Shown one piece after another: positions 9,628 to 16,552 of a stretch of 33,691 bases of DNA. Every line of letters starts with the position of its first letter. Within the stretch, counting starts at the first letter, position 1. A model generated the notes under the pieces. It was not told the origin of the DNA, did not search any database, and saw only the letters and a program-made list of their open reading frames with translations. The DNA is from a virus. The translations under genes and the position numbers were made by a program. The stretch is taken from IMG/VR virus record IMGVR_UViG_3300025168_000320, positions 1 through 33,691 of that record, one strand, 5' to 3'.

Positions 9628-9762
9628 ATGGCTAAACAAAAAAAAGTAAGCTGGATGTATGGTGGCAAAAAATATAGTGGAACTTATATTAGAGAAACTA
9701 AAAAAGCTATATTTGCTAGAACTACTAATGGTAAAATTAAAAAGATTATAAAGAAGAAGTGA
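9628..9762 (+). CDS. Tiny basic protein, unknown
   Basis: 44 aa, starting MAKQKKVSWMYGGKKYSG and ending KIKKIIKKK. The ATG is 5 bases after the preceding TAA; its TGA overlaps the GTG start of the next gene (GTGA), which supports both boundaries. The core WMYGGKKYSGTYIRETKKAIFART may be a small beta hairpin. No known family recognised; belongs to a run of four small basic proteins in this operon. Confidence 0.65.
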   Translation: MAKQKKVSWMYGGKKYSGTYIRETKKAIFARTTNGKIKKIIKKK

Positions 9763-10625
9763 ATCCAGAAAACACATTGCTAGGGTTACTTACTGGTGGT
9801 AGATACACTCAGTCATCGGACTTACCAACTGCTAGACAGGTTGGAAGTAGTGCAATAGATAGTATCATAGAGTCTGATAATAAAAGAAAAAGTAAAGTTC
9901 TTTTTGAGTCTGGTAAAAATATATTTGGAAAACCAACCAAAGAGTTTACCCAGGGAGACTTAGATGATTTAATATCTGGATTTGCTGGAACTACAAAGCC
10001 AATAATGTCTAAACTTGGCTTATCTAAAAAAGTTCCTAGAAATCCTTTGTACCACATAACAGATATGAAAAATATAAAATCAATACTAGCCGAAGGAATA
10101 TTACCAAAAGGGGGTAGCGTTTCTTTTACAAGAGACCCTAATTTAAAAGAAGTTTATGGAATTGGGAAAAAGAAAGTACAGCTATTAGTAGATAAAAATC
10201 AGGTAGAAAAATATGCTGGTAAAAAGTTATCTCCATATCAATATGTTGGTGGGAGACCCGAAGGAAAAGGCGGATTACGTTTTGAAGCTGAAGAGCGACT
10301 AACGGGAGAAGGGCTTGGTGCTACGCTAGCATCCTTCGGTTATAGTACTCCCAGCTCCTTTATAAAAGCAATAAGATTAAGAGACCTAGATAATTTTCCT
10401 AGACATCCTTCTGTAAAGTTCTCTCGTGAGATGAAATTAAAACAAGATGCTGAATTAGCAGAATTAATAAAGGATGCAACTAAAAAATACATTCCTATAG
10501 TAACAGATAAAAAATATAAAAAGAATATAGAAAAATTAATTGACAAAATTACTGGTGTATCAGATAAGGGTTACCTTAAAGAAAATATAAATTATATAGG
10601 TAAGAACACATCATGGTGGCGATAA
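9759..10625 (+). CDS. Putative ADP-ribosyltransferase-fold protein (ART-like)
   Basis: 288 aa with a GTG start overlapping the upstream TGA. The middle of the protein reads PLYHITDMKNIKSILAEGIL (His99 of YHIT at 98-101), then GGSVSFTRDPN (118-128), a Tyr-rich strand KKLSPYQYVGG (155-165) and RFEAEERL (174-181), followed by FIKAIRLRDL. The order YH-[ST], n-IL-x-G-[IL], S-x-S-F-T-R-D, later E-x-E-E-R is that of the 'phage YHVT / SFTRD' proteins, and resembles the H-Y-E arrangement of DarT/RNA 2'-phosphotransferase-type ARTs. The first 90 residues are unrelated. If correct it would modify DNA, RNA or protein using NAD. Position in the virion operon suggests delivery with DNA, as for T4 Alt. Fold assignment is tentative. 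Confidence 0.5.
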   Translation: MNPENTLLGLLTGGRYTQSSDLPTARQVGSSAIDSIIESDNKRKSKVLFESGKNIFGKPTKEFTQGDLDDLISGFAGTTKPIMSKLGLSKKVPRNPLYHITDMKNIKSILAEGILPKGGSVSFTRDPNLKEVYGIGKKKVQLLVDKNQVEKYAGKKLSPYQYVGGRPEGKGGLRFEAEERLTGEGLGATLASFGYSTPSSFIKAIRLRDLDNFPRHPSVKFSREMKLKQDAELAELIKDATKKYIPIVTDKKYKKNIEKLIDKITGVSDKGYLKENINYIGKNTSWWR

Positions 10626-10628
10626 GTA

Positions 10629-10742
10629 ATGCCTAATAAGGAAGCTAAAAACAGAAAAAGAAATCGTTTAAAATTAGCGATACAGAATAAGCGTAGAAAA
10701 AGAGAAATGAAAAAATTACAAAAGGAAAAAAGCAATGAATGA
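10629..10742 (+). CDS. Tiny Arg/Lys-rich protein
   Basis: 37 aa, MPNKEAKNRKRNRLKLAIQN then KRRKREMKKLQKEKSNE: more than 40 percent Lys/Arg, probably one charged helix. ATG begins 3 bases after the previous stop; the TGA lies inside the start region of the next gene (8-base overlap 10735-10742). Unknown family. May bind nucleic acid like its small neighbours. Confidence 0.55.
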   Translation: MPNKEAKNRKRNRLKLAIQNKRRKREMKKLQKEKSNE

Positions 10743-11274
10743 AGAACTAATGTCATTAATAAAATCTATGGCACAAACTGGAGCAGGAGGACTTTTAGGT
10801 ATGGGTACGTCTCCTACAATTTTTCAAGACCTAAAAACTGCAGCTGGACTGCCTCAACAGATTAAAGATAGAGCTAGTGGGAAAAAAACATATCGGGAAT
10901 TTTTAGCTGAAGATTCTAAAGGAATGACTAACCAGGAAAGGATGGGCATGACTTTAGAAGAATTTTTAAAAGAAATGACAGAACAATATAAAAAATCTCC
11001 ACGCTTACAAGAAAAACCAGAAGCTGCTAAATCTATAGATGATATTATAAACCAATCTGATATGGTTGAATTTTTATCTAAAGCTATGGCAGATAAAACT
11101 AATGTAGACTCTAGTGAAATGCCTATGGGAGCGGATATAACTAAGTACTCTTCAGATGATCCACTAGATTTATTATTTAAAATGCAAAACAATCAAAGAA
11201 GAGAGCCTTCAAATATAGAAGGCTTAATGAAAATATTAGAAGATTTAAGTAAGGCTAAACCACGGACTTCATAA
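10735..11274 (+). CDS. Hypothetical protein at the end of the virion operon
   Basis: 179 aa, acidic to neutral, helical, Met-rich. AAGGAAAAAAGC upstream of ATG 10735 is a fair ribosome site. An N-terminal Gly/Leu stretch (MAQTGAGGLLGMG) is followed by alternating charged helices (MTLEEFLKEMTEQYKK; PSNIEGLMKILEDL). No motif recognised. It is the last plus-strand gene before convergence with the minus-strand block; its TAA abuts the base of the hairpin used as terminator for the opposite strand. Confidence 0.6.
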   Translation: MNEELMSLIKSMAQTGAGGLLGMGTSPTIFQDLKTAAGLPQQIKDRASGKKTYREFLAEDSKGMTNQERMGMTLEEFLKEMTEQYKKSPRLQEKPEAAKSIDDIINQSDMVEFLSKAMADKTNVDSSEMPMGADITKYSSDDPLDLLFKMQNNQRREPSNIEGLMKILEDLSKAKPRTS

Positions 11275-11316
11275 ATAAAAAGAGGAGCGCAAGCGGAAAT
11301 AAACCTACGCCCCTCT
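11275..11316 (-). terminator. Intrinsic terminator at the end of the leftward operon
   Basis: On the minus strand AGAGGGGCG (11316-11308) pairs with CGCTCCTCT (11289-11281), nine pairs including one G-T wobble, followed at once by TTTTTATTTA. It lies 26 bases past the bS21 stop. The plus-strand copy lacks a T-run, so it should act only on leftward transcripts; it sits exactly at the convergent junction. Confidence 0.75.
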
Positions 11317-11341
11317 AGCTACGCACACAGTAGATGAACTA

Positions 11342-11518
11342 CTAAATTTTTCTCTCTCTTATTGCTTTTTTCTCTCTCTCCCTCCTGAGTTGGGAGGGCT
11401 TAGTGTAAAATCTTCGCTCTTCCAACTCTATTAGGAGTCCAGATTCTCTCACTTTCTTTTTAAATTCTGACAGCATCTTACCTATCTCTTTATTTTTTGT
11501 CTTCTTCACTAATATCAT
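11342..11518 (-). CDS. rpsU: Phage-encoded ribosomal protein bS21
   Basis: 58 aa. Aligns without gaps over the N-terminal core with bacterial bS21: start MILVKKTKNK, then MLSEFKKKV, ESGLL-E, and the hallmark RRFYTKPSQLRRER (E. coli: ALRRFK...REFYEKPTTERKR). The distance from Met1 to the FKK motif (19 residues) equals that of E. coli bS21; the C-terminal basic tail is shorter. ATG 11518 follows GGAG with a 5-nt gap and lies within the metalloprotease gene (29-nt overlap), so the gene is easy to miss. bS21 sits at the 30S platform near the anti-Shine-Dalgarno end of 16S rRNA and helps initiation. Phage bS21 copies are known to enter host ribosomes. It is the last gene before a terminator, so it is expressed with the replication operon. 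Confidence 0.87.
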   Translation of the reverse strand: MILVKKTKNKEIGKMLSEFKKKVRESGLLIELEERRFYTKPSQLRREREKKAIRERKI

Positions 11519-11870
11519 TTAATCTCCAAGTTTTTTCATATTCTTTTACAGCCCAATTCTCTGCTTTAATTTCCCATTTATTATCTTTATAATAATCTCT
11601 ATTACAATAGACAGCTACGTTCCCAGCTTGAGCATACTTTTTAATAAACTTTCTAATACCAATTCTACGAGCATCAATAGCGTGCTTACCTTCATGCAGC
11701 ACAGTCATTACAAAGTCTTTAGGGTCTGGGTTCTCTTCATTTATATCTCTAAGTATAATCTTATCTTCTTCTGCTAAATACATACCCTTAACATCTAGTG
11801 TCTTAGACATTACTACAGTAGGATAAATATTATACTTACCTAAAATTGATTTAGCTATTATATTACGCAA
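11490..11870 (-). CDS. Small zinc metalloprotease-like protein (HExxH, gluzincin type)
   Basis: 126 aa. Residues 59-63 are HEGKH inside VLHEGKHAIDARR, the HExxH zinc/catalytic motif; a downstream helix WEIKAENWAVKEY (99-111) supplies Glu100/Glu104 with E-x-x-A-E spacing like the third ligand of gluzincins. The N-terminus forms a short beta region (TLDVKGMYLAEEDKIIL), as in minimal ImmA/IrrE-like or SprT-like folds. No signal peptide, so it would act in the cytoplasm on a host or phage protein; substrate unknown. ATG overlaps the helicase stop by 8 bases. Confidence 0.7.
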   Translation of the reverse strand: MRNIIAKSILGKYNIYPTVVMSKTLDVKGMYLAEEDKIILRDINEENPDPKDFVMTVLHEGKHAIDARRIGIRKFIKKYAQAGNVAVYCNRDYYKDNKWEIKAENWAVKEYEKTWRLNDISEEDKK

Positions 11871-13218
11871 TTACAATCTCCGATTCTTGTACTAATAGTT
11901 TTTTATTTCTTTCATGTTCAGTAGCATCTATTATATCGTCAAACAATTTACAACTGTCTCCAGAGTAACCCATCTCTACCGAGCCTGGTGTTCCATATCT
12001 ATTCTTAGATACTATAAGCATCATTTCGTTTGGCATCCATATTCTACCATTAGAATCTTCTGCACCAAATCTAGACACATAAGGATAATGAGTGAACACT
12101 ACCATCTCAGCATCTTGCTCTAGTGAACCAGACTCTGCTAGGTCAGATAACCTAGGAGTAGAATCAATTCTATGTTCTATATTCCTGTTTAACTGCGATA
12201 CTAATATGATACACATATCATGACCTTTAGCTAACCATTTATACCTCATAGTTGTTTCCCTAATCTTATGTCTTAGGTCTCTATTGTCGTTAGATGGAAA
12301 CTCTATAAGTCCTATATGATCATCAATAACAACATCTGGTTTTAATCTTTTTATTTCACTAAATGTTTCACTCATATCTCTAATAGAGTCATACATAAAT
12401 AAATTATCTTTATAGTTCTTTCTAATATATTCCATAGCTCTTTCTACTTCTGGCTTAACGGTCTTATCTCCATGCCTAAGACCTCTATATGATATAGTAT
12501 CTGATTCCATAGCTATAAATTTCTTCATCATTTCTACATTTGGCATCTCACGATTGAACATCATTACTTTTTTGCCAGATAATACTAGCTGCCTAGCCAT
12601 ATTAGCTACCACCGTAGTCTTTCCATTGGCTGGTCTACCAGCTACAATAGTTATTTCACCCCTAGTCATTCCATGTACAACAGAATCTAATTTACCTAGT
12701 CCTGTTTTTATAATTCCTTTACTATTAAATATAGAATCACTTGTTTCGTCAAGTAAATTATCTATATTAAAATCATTCTTAGATGGTCTTAGATTTATTA
12801 AGTTACTAGAATCTGTATTCACTTGATTTATAAGAGAATCCATATCTACTGAATTATCTTCTGCATTCTTTATTATAGTATGAGAATGCTTTACCATTTC
12901 CCTTCTTAACCAATGCTCATGCATTAGTCTAGCATAGTACTCTGCTCTAGATGTTGTAGCTTCTTTAGTACATATAGTTGTTATCTCATAAGTAACTTGT
13001 CTGGTTTGATAATTCTTAGAAGGAAAGTTGTGGGATACAGTTAACATATCTATATCCTCTCCCTTTTCCTCTAATCTCTTTACTGTCTTCCATATATCTC
13101 TGTTAAAATCATTGTAAAAAACATCGTCAGTTTCTATCCATCTCTTGACAATATCAATATTACTTGGCTTGTTTATAACTGAGAATAATACAGCTTCCTC
13201 TATTTCTACGTTATGCAT
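11863..13218 (-). CDS. dnaB: Replicative DNA helicase, DnaB family
   Basis: 451 aa, close to bacterial DnaB length. Residues 1-110 are the DnaB N-terminal helical domain (EEAVLFSVINKP; AEYYARLMHEHWLRREM); the RecA-like motor has Walker A GRPANGKTT (194-202), Walker B VVIDD (296-300), SQLNR (341-345) and RLSDLAESGSLEQDAEMVVF (356-375). It unwinds DNA 5'-3' at the phage fork. No primase domain is fused and no primase or polymerase gene is visible nearby, so host primase/polymerase or genes outside the window are needed. The zinc-ribbon gene just upstream (7-base gap) is in the position of a helicase loader. Confidence 0.95.
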   Translation of the reverse strand: MHNVEIEEAVLFSVINKPSNIDIVKRWIETDDVFYNDFNRDIWKTVKRLEEKGEDIDMLTVSHNFPSKNYQTRQVTYEITTICTKEATTSRAEYYARLMHEHWLRREMVKHSHTIIKNAEDNSVDMDSLINQVNTDSSNLINLRPSKNDFNIDNLLDETSDSIFNSKGIIKTGLGKLDSVVHGMTRGEITIVAGRPANGKTTVVANMARQLVLSGKKVMMFNREMPNVEMMKKFIAMESDTISYRGLRHGDKTVKPEVERAMEYIRKNYKDNLFMYDSIRDMSETFSEIKRLKPDVVIDDHIGLIEFPSNDNRDLRHKIRETTMRYKWLAKGHDMCIILVSQLNRNIEHRIDSTPRLSDLAESGSLEQDAEMVVFTHYPYVSRFGAEDSNGRIWMPNEMMLIVSKNRYGTPGSVEMGYSGDSCKLFDDIIDATEHERNKKLLVQESEIVIA

Positions 13219-13225
13219 ATTTCCT

Positions 13226-13600
13226 CTAATCTATTTTTGGTGGCACTCTATCCATTGATAGGTACTCATGTCTTTTCCTAGCAGACTTACTAGAATTATT
13301 ATTAATAATAATAGCAGATAGATATTTTAATCCCTTGCCCTCTTTAGGAGCGTTAGATTTTAAATAATTATTGATAGACATTATAACCATATCGTTATCA
13401 CATTTATCTATCTCAGATAAGAATCCATATATATGAGAATCATTTAGTTTTAAATCTCTAGATGAGTCAACTGTTTCTATACTTGTATCTATTAATAGTA
13501 AAGCTTCTTTACTATAAGACATTCTTTTCTTTTCTATCTGCTTAGTATAAGTCTGTTTCTTTACTGTGCTGCCACAGGTTGGGCATTTTGATTTTGGCAT
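13226..13600 (-). CDS. Zinc-ribbon protein upstream of helicase, possible helicase loader/replication protein
   Basis: 124 aa counted from ATG 13600 (MPKSKCPTCGS), chosen because AGGA lies 9 nt upstream; a TTG three codons earlier is less likely. A CPTC pair opens the protein; a second Cys pair is missing (only a lone C in IDKCDND), so it may be half a ribbon or dimeric. The C-terminus (LKYLSAIIINNNSSKSARKRHEY) is basic and resembles the end of short replication-initiation proteins. Overlaps the upstream gene by 40 nt. Function inferred from neighbourhood. Confidence 0.55.
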   Translation of the reverse strand: MPKSKCPTCGSTVKKQTYTKQIEKKRMSYSKEALLLIDTSIETVDSSRDLKLNDSHIYGFLSEIDKCDNDMVIMSINNYLKSNAPKEGKGLKYLSAIIINNNSSKSARKRHEYLSMDRVPPKID

Positions 13601-14040
13601 TCTAAGCAATCCTCTTTTTCCATAGGTACATTACAAAATACATCGTTAGCAAGGTACTCTACATATAATTCAGCTCTATCTCTATATTCATGGTATGCTC
13701 TTTTGCACTTACTGCATCGTCTAGGGATAGACATACTATTAGCATTAAAATTTGTATTACTAGTAATACCTTTGATTTTATTATCTTGAACTAATTTATC
13801 TAAGTCAAACCATTCATCATCAAAATAATACAAAAGAGTCTCTATAAAAGCATAGTGTTTTACCATAGCATCTCTACTATAATCAGCACCATTTGCTCTA
13901 GTCTCTAACACTCTCTTTATACTAGAAGAGATACTTATTTTGCCAGCTCTAACCAATCTTCGTACTTCTGGATCACATAGATTTGCCCTCGGTCTTCCTT
14001 TACTATCTGAATGTCTACTTCGTCTGTTGGCTTCAGCCAT
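13561..14040 (-). CDS. Predicted DNA-binding protein with HTH-like N-terminus and zinc-binding C-terminus
   Basis: 159 aa. N-terminal SKGRPRANLCDPEVRRLVRAGKIS resembles a recombinase/AT-hook-plus-helix DNA contact region. The C-terminal half contains CSKCKRAYHEYRDRAE (about 109-124) and CNVPMEKEDCLECQ (about 136-149), enough for one zinc site. Starts inside the resolvase gene, sharing 106 nt in another frame. AGAGAG precedes the start. Sits between resolvase and helicase genes, so a role in replication initiation is plausible but unproved. Confidence 0.6.
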   Translation of the reverse strand: MAEANRRSRHSDSKGRPRANLCDPEVRRLVRAGKISISSSIKRVLETRANGADYSRDAMVKHYAFIETLLYYFDDEWFDLDKLVQDNKIKGITSNTNFNANSMSIPRRCSKCKRAYHEYRDRAELYVEYLANDVFCNVPMEKEDCLECQNQNAQPVAAQ

Positions 14041-14228
14041 TTAGCTACTCTCTTTCTAACTTTACATTGTGCTTTATATTTATCTATAAGCAAGTCTACT
14101 TCTGCTGTCTCTCCAAGAGACCTACCATCAGAACCCCAGGCTCGCTTAGATTTAAATCCTTTTTCTTTTGCTATATCAACACATTCTCTTTCAAATCTGT
14201 TGCCTTTTTGTTTACTTTTACTAGGCAT
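13935..14228 (-). CDS. Holliday-junction resolvase-like PD-(D/E)XK nuclease
   Basis: 97 aa from ATG 14228 (MPSKSKQKG). KGNRFERECVDIAKEKGF gives the conserved Glu of Hjc-type resolvases; RAWGSDGRSLGETAEVDLLI supplies the catalytic Asp; AQCKVRKR is the [EQ]xK strand with Gln in place of Glu, as in some archaeal and phage resolvases. It would cut branched DNA made by recombination before packaging. ATG is 4 bases after the upstream stop; an in-frame GTG 18 nt earlier lies within the previous gene. No clear Shine-Dalgarno site is present. Its last 106 nt also encode the N-terminus of the next gene. Confidence 0.75.
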   Translation of the reverse strand: MPSKSKQKGNRFERECVDIAKEKGFKSKRAWGSDGRSLGETAEVDLLIDKYKAQCKVRKRVAKWLKPTDEVDIQIVKEDRGQIYVIQKYEDWLELAK

Positions 14229-14232
14229 AATA

Positions 14233-14472
14233 TTATTGAGAACCACAATTACAAGGCTTGTGTGTCTCTGTATTCCTTTCTATCCAGAATCTATAGTCTG
14301 GTTCAGAGTTATTGTAATACCTATAACAGTCTACGCACATCAATAGATGCTTAGGATCTTCTCTGCAGCACAAAAGAACTGCAGTCCAGTATTGACTCCA
14401 ATCTGTTTTGCAAATAGAACAACTATGTGGTAGCCTCGTCTTTTTCAAGAACCGCATCTCTCTTGGTTTCAT
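14233..14472 (-). CDS. Small Cys-rich, likely zinc-binding protein
   Basis: 79 aa. CSICKTDW (about 18-25) and CVDCYRYY (about 46-53) are two CxxC knuckles 25 residues apart, with extra Cys at LLCC and a terminal CNC. Trp/Tyr-rich. GGAG lies 10 nt before the ATG. Overlaps the upstream gene by 50 nt. Resembles HNH-less zinc knuckle proteins of phages; no catalytic residues seen. Unknown role. Confidence 0.6.
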   Translation of the reverse strand: MKPREMRFLKKTRLPHSCSICKTDWSQYWTAVLLCCREDPKHLLMCVDCYRYYNNSEPDYRFWIERNTETHKPCNCGSQ

Positions 14473-14662
14473 CTTTCATTTTCTCCGTTTTGGCTTCCAT
14501 AAACTTAGCCAGTTTTTTGGTATCTTTCTTCATTTCTAAATAGTTTTCTAAAAGAATGCGAAGAGTATCTATAGTGTAACTATGCGAGGCTACCATATTA
14601 TATACTGTTTGCAAATCTCCAGTTAACTCTTTGACTGTGGGTTTTTTTCTTTTATTTTTCAT
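14423..14662 (-). CDS. Small helical phage protein
   Basis: 79 aa from ATG 14662 (MKNKRKKPTVKELTGDL); an upstream TTG at 14719 would add 19 residues but has no better ribosome site. The pattern TVKELTGDLQTVYNMVASHSY followed by ILLENYLEMKKDTKKLAKFM resembles small coiled-coil proteins I have seen in aquatic phages. Highly charged Lys/Glu tail. 106 bases upstream of it are intergenic and contain inverted copies of GGTGGAGAG/CTCTCC. Function unknown. Confidence 0.6.
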   Translation of the reverse strand: MKNKRKKPTVKELTGDLQTVYNMVASHSYTIDTLRILLENYLEMKKDTKKLAKFMEAKTEKMKDETKRDAVLEKDEATT

Positions 14663-14799
14663 AATTTTTAGGTGGAGAGTGTCGCCAAACCTAGTATCAC
14701 TTTTTCTATCAACAACCAAACCACCACCAAAAAGACCTTTCGTTAGTTTAGTTTTAATAGAATTTTTATTATACTCTCTCCACCAATTCTGTTAGCTCA

Positions 14800-15027
14800 T
14801 CAAGAATATGATTCTTCAAGCCCGTAGAATTTTTTAGATTTTTTAAATCTTTCATATCTCTTTCTGAGTTTAAATAATAATAGTTTATCTTCTCTTGTAG
14901 AAAGGTCGTATATTGGGACTTTCGGTGCAACCTCTCTTTTGATTTCGACCATTTCATTAATGCCCTTCTCCCATCCCATTAGATTGCACATTCTTTCCTC
15001 TATCTCTATCCACTTCTCTACTTGCAT
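14800..15027 (-). CDS. Small hypothetical phage protein
   Basis: 75 aa (MQVEKWIEIEERMCNLMGWE...). AAGGAG lies 10 nt before the ATG. Composition is charged and helical, ending LLLFKLRKRYERFKKSKKFYG. Its first 71 nt overlap the end of the upstream gene in a different frame. No motif recognised. A competing 62-codon frame at 14769-14957 is treated as a shadow. Confidence 0.6.
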   Translation of the reverse strand: MQVEKWIEIEERMCNLMGWEKGINEMVEIKREVAPKVPIYDLSTREDKLLLFKLRKRYERFKKSKKFYGLEESYS

Positions 15028-15178
15028 TATTATAACGCTCCTTATTATTAACTATGAGACCACGTTTCTCTGCGTGTCTCCATATAAATTTAATAAAATC
15101 GTCTATATCTTCTTGAAGCGTATCATCACCTCTTTCTATGTATATAGATTCTATATCATCTACCATTTTAAATTTCAT
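14957..15178 (-). CDS. Small hypothetical phage protein coupled to the methyltransferase
   Basis: 73 aa. ATG overlaps the methyltransferase TGA as ATGA. MVDDIESIYIERGDDTLQED then FIKFIWRHAEKRGLIV looks like a compact helical protein; the last 25 residues (rich in Arg/Asn/Gly) lie in the overlap with the next gene and may be an unstructured tail. Unknown role; coupling hints at function beside DNA methylation or simple operon packing. Confidence 0.6.
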   Translation of the reverse strand: MKFKMVDDIESIYIERGDDTLQEDIDDFIKFIWRHAEKRGLIVNNKERYNNASREVDRDRGKNVQSNGMGEGH

Positions 15179-16284
15179 AAATAAATACTCCTAATTACTT
15201 CAGAAACTACGTTAGTTGTTACTGCATTACCAAGACATTTATACCTCTGAGTATCAGATAATCCTTCAGTCCATCCGTCTGGAAAACCTTGCAATCTCTC
15301 ACATTCTGTTGGAGTTAATCTTCTTATCTTTGAGTTCTGTAATGTATGCTGTTGCATACCAGTATCTAGTGTTTGAGCTATACCTCTGCCAACTCTACCT
15401 CGCCTGGTTTTAGAACTAGGAACAGATAGATTAATACTGTCTCCTTCTTGAGCTATAGCATAGCCTTTCTTAGTGGCTTCCATCACCTTAACCTTGGTAG
15501 CTCCAGTTCTTTGACCCATATTGTCAAACCCTTTATAATAATTAGCATCTAAACAACTAGAGGTATCGCTAAGAATAACCTCTCCGTTTTTAACCCTAAC
15601 TCCTACTTTATATAATCCAGTCTTAGCTCCTACTCCTCCACCTACAGCTTTTATTGTAGTGGATATACCTTTCTGATCGTATACCCTATATGCTTGAGAC
15701 ATATTACTAGTAAGTTCTATCGGTCTGTTCTCTTTATTATTCTTTTCAATGACTTGTCCGATAGGAAATACTTTTTCTCTACCTCTTCCTCTAAGATGTC
15801 CGACAAGATAGATTCTTTCCCTATTTTGAGGGACTCCGAAGTTCTTACTATTAAGTAGTTCCCATTGCACCATATACCCAATGTCGGAGAGAACCCTAAG
15901 GATTGTCTGGAAAGTCCTTCCAGAGTCATGAGAAAATAAACCTCGTACATTCTCGAGTACAAAATGTCTGGGTTTTTTGTGGCTGAGAATCCGTGCGATA
16001 TCAAAAAATAGAGTACCTCTCGTCTCTTTAAATCCGAGTCTTTTTCCAGCAATGCTGAAAGCTTGACAAGGAAATCCTCCAACGAGGAGGTCGAAGTCGG
16101 GAAGTTCTCTCTCATTAATGTTTGTTGCGTCTCCATAGTTATTAACACCTTTAAAATTCCTTTCATATATTTGTGTTGCGTACTTATCTATTTCCGAATA
16201 GCCTACAAATTCAGCATTCGGAATAGTATTTTTTATTCCTAGCTCAAATCCTCCTATACCAGAGAACATTGAGAATACTTTCAT
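15175..16284 (-). CDS. DNA cytosine-5 methyltransferase
   Basis: 369 aa with all main motifs: I FSGIGGFELG (7-16, AdoMet), IV GGFPCQAFS (69-77, nucleophile Cys73), VI ENV (111-113), VIII QNRERIYLVG (153-162), and the C-terminal IX/X region RRLTPTECERLQGFPDGW and KCLGNAVT. The target-recognition region (about 195-300) is of normal length. No endonuclease gene is adjacent, so it is a solitary phage enzyme, probably shielding phage DNA from host restriction or changing host DNA. Specificity cannot be read. Last gene of a segment that begins after the terminator near 16500. Confidence 0.96.
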   Translation of the reverse strand: MKVFSMFSGIGGFELGIKNTIPNAEFVGYSEIDKYATQIYERNFKGVNNYGDATNINERELPDFDLLVGGFPCQAFSIAGKRLGFKETRGTLFFDIARILSHKKPRHFVLENVRGLFSHDSGRTFQTILRVLSDIGYMVQWELLNSKNFGVPQNRERIYLVGHLRGRGREKVFPIGQVIEKNNKENRPIELTSNMSQAYRVYDQKGISTTIKAVGGGVGAKTGLYKVGVRVKNGEVILSDTSSCLDANYYKGFDNMGQRTGATKVKVMEATKKGYAIAQEGDSINLSVPSSKTRRGRVGRGIAQTLDTGMQQHTLQNSKIRRLTPTECERLQGFPDGWTEGLSDTQRYKCLGNAVTTNVVSEVIRSIYL

Positions 16285-16319
16285 CTATTATCTCCTATTC
16301 TATTATGATTGCAGCTAGA

Positions 16320-16475
16320 CTAATTTCCTGTAGCCTCAGCTTCAGCTATGTTATACCAAACCTTCTCTCCATAATCATCATCTTCTTCGAGACATTCTTG
16401 GCATTTATCTTCTTCGAATTTTACATCATCTTCGTTATATAATTCTTCACATTCTTTACAAATTTTATTACTCAT
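16320..16475 (-). CDS. Tiny acidic zinc-ribbon-like protein
   Basis: 51 aa, MSNKICKECEELYNEDDVKF then EEDKCQECLEEDDDYGEKVW. Two CxxC pairs (Cys6/9 and Cys25/28) form a minimal zinc knuckle; about 40 percent Asp/Glu. Strong GGAG 7 nt before the ATG. It lies between a terminator and the methyltransferase gene, 35 nt from the latter. Net negative charge makes a DNA-mimic or protein-protein role possible; that is speculation. Confidence 0.7.
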   Translation of the reverse strand: MSNKICKECEELYNEDDVKFEEDKCQECLEEDDDYGEKVWYNIAEAEATGN

Positions 16476-16493
16476 AGTAACTCCATATTAAGG

Positions 16494-16528
16494 AAAAGGG
16501 GTGCAGAAAAACAAATAACTACACCCCT
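16494..16528 (-). terminator. Intrinsic terminator after the SSB gene
   Basis: Minus strand: AGGGGTG (16528-16522) and CACCCCT (16503-16497) form a 7-bp stem with an 18-nt loop, followed by TTTTCC. It is 25 bases beyond the SSB stop and before the 51-aa gene, so it would separate the recombination module from the methyltransferase/helicase genes or attenuate read-through. Confidence 0.65.
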
Positions 16529-16552
16529 ATCATCATGAACACAACTAACTAA

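Noticed and set aside
11380-11398. CCCTCC/GGAGGG hairpin considered as a terminator
   Set aside because: It lies within the bS21 coding sequence (codons for KPSQLRRE) and has no T-run on either strand.
12554-12826. Long antisense ORFs opposite DnaB and elsewhere
   Set aside because: They are frame shadows of AT-rich coding DNA, hydrophobic and without ribosome sites.
14769-14957. 62-codon minus-strand ORF
   Set aside because: It overlaps the 75-aa gene at 14800-15027 almost fully in another frame; the latter has AAGGAG upstream and a more protein-like composition.
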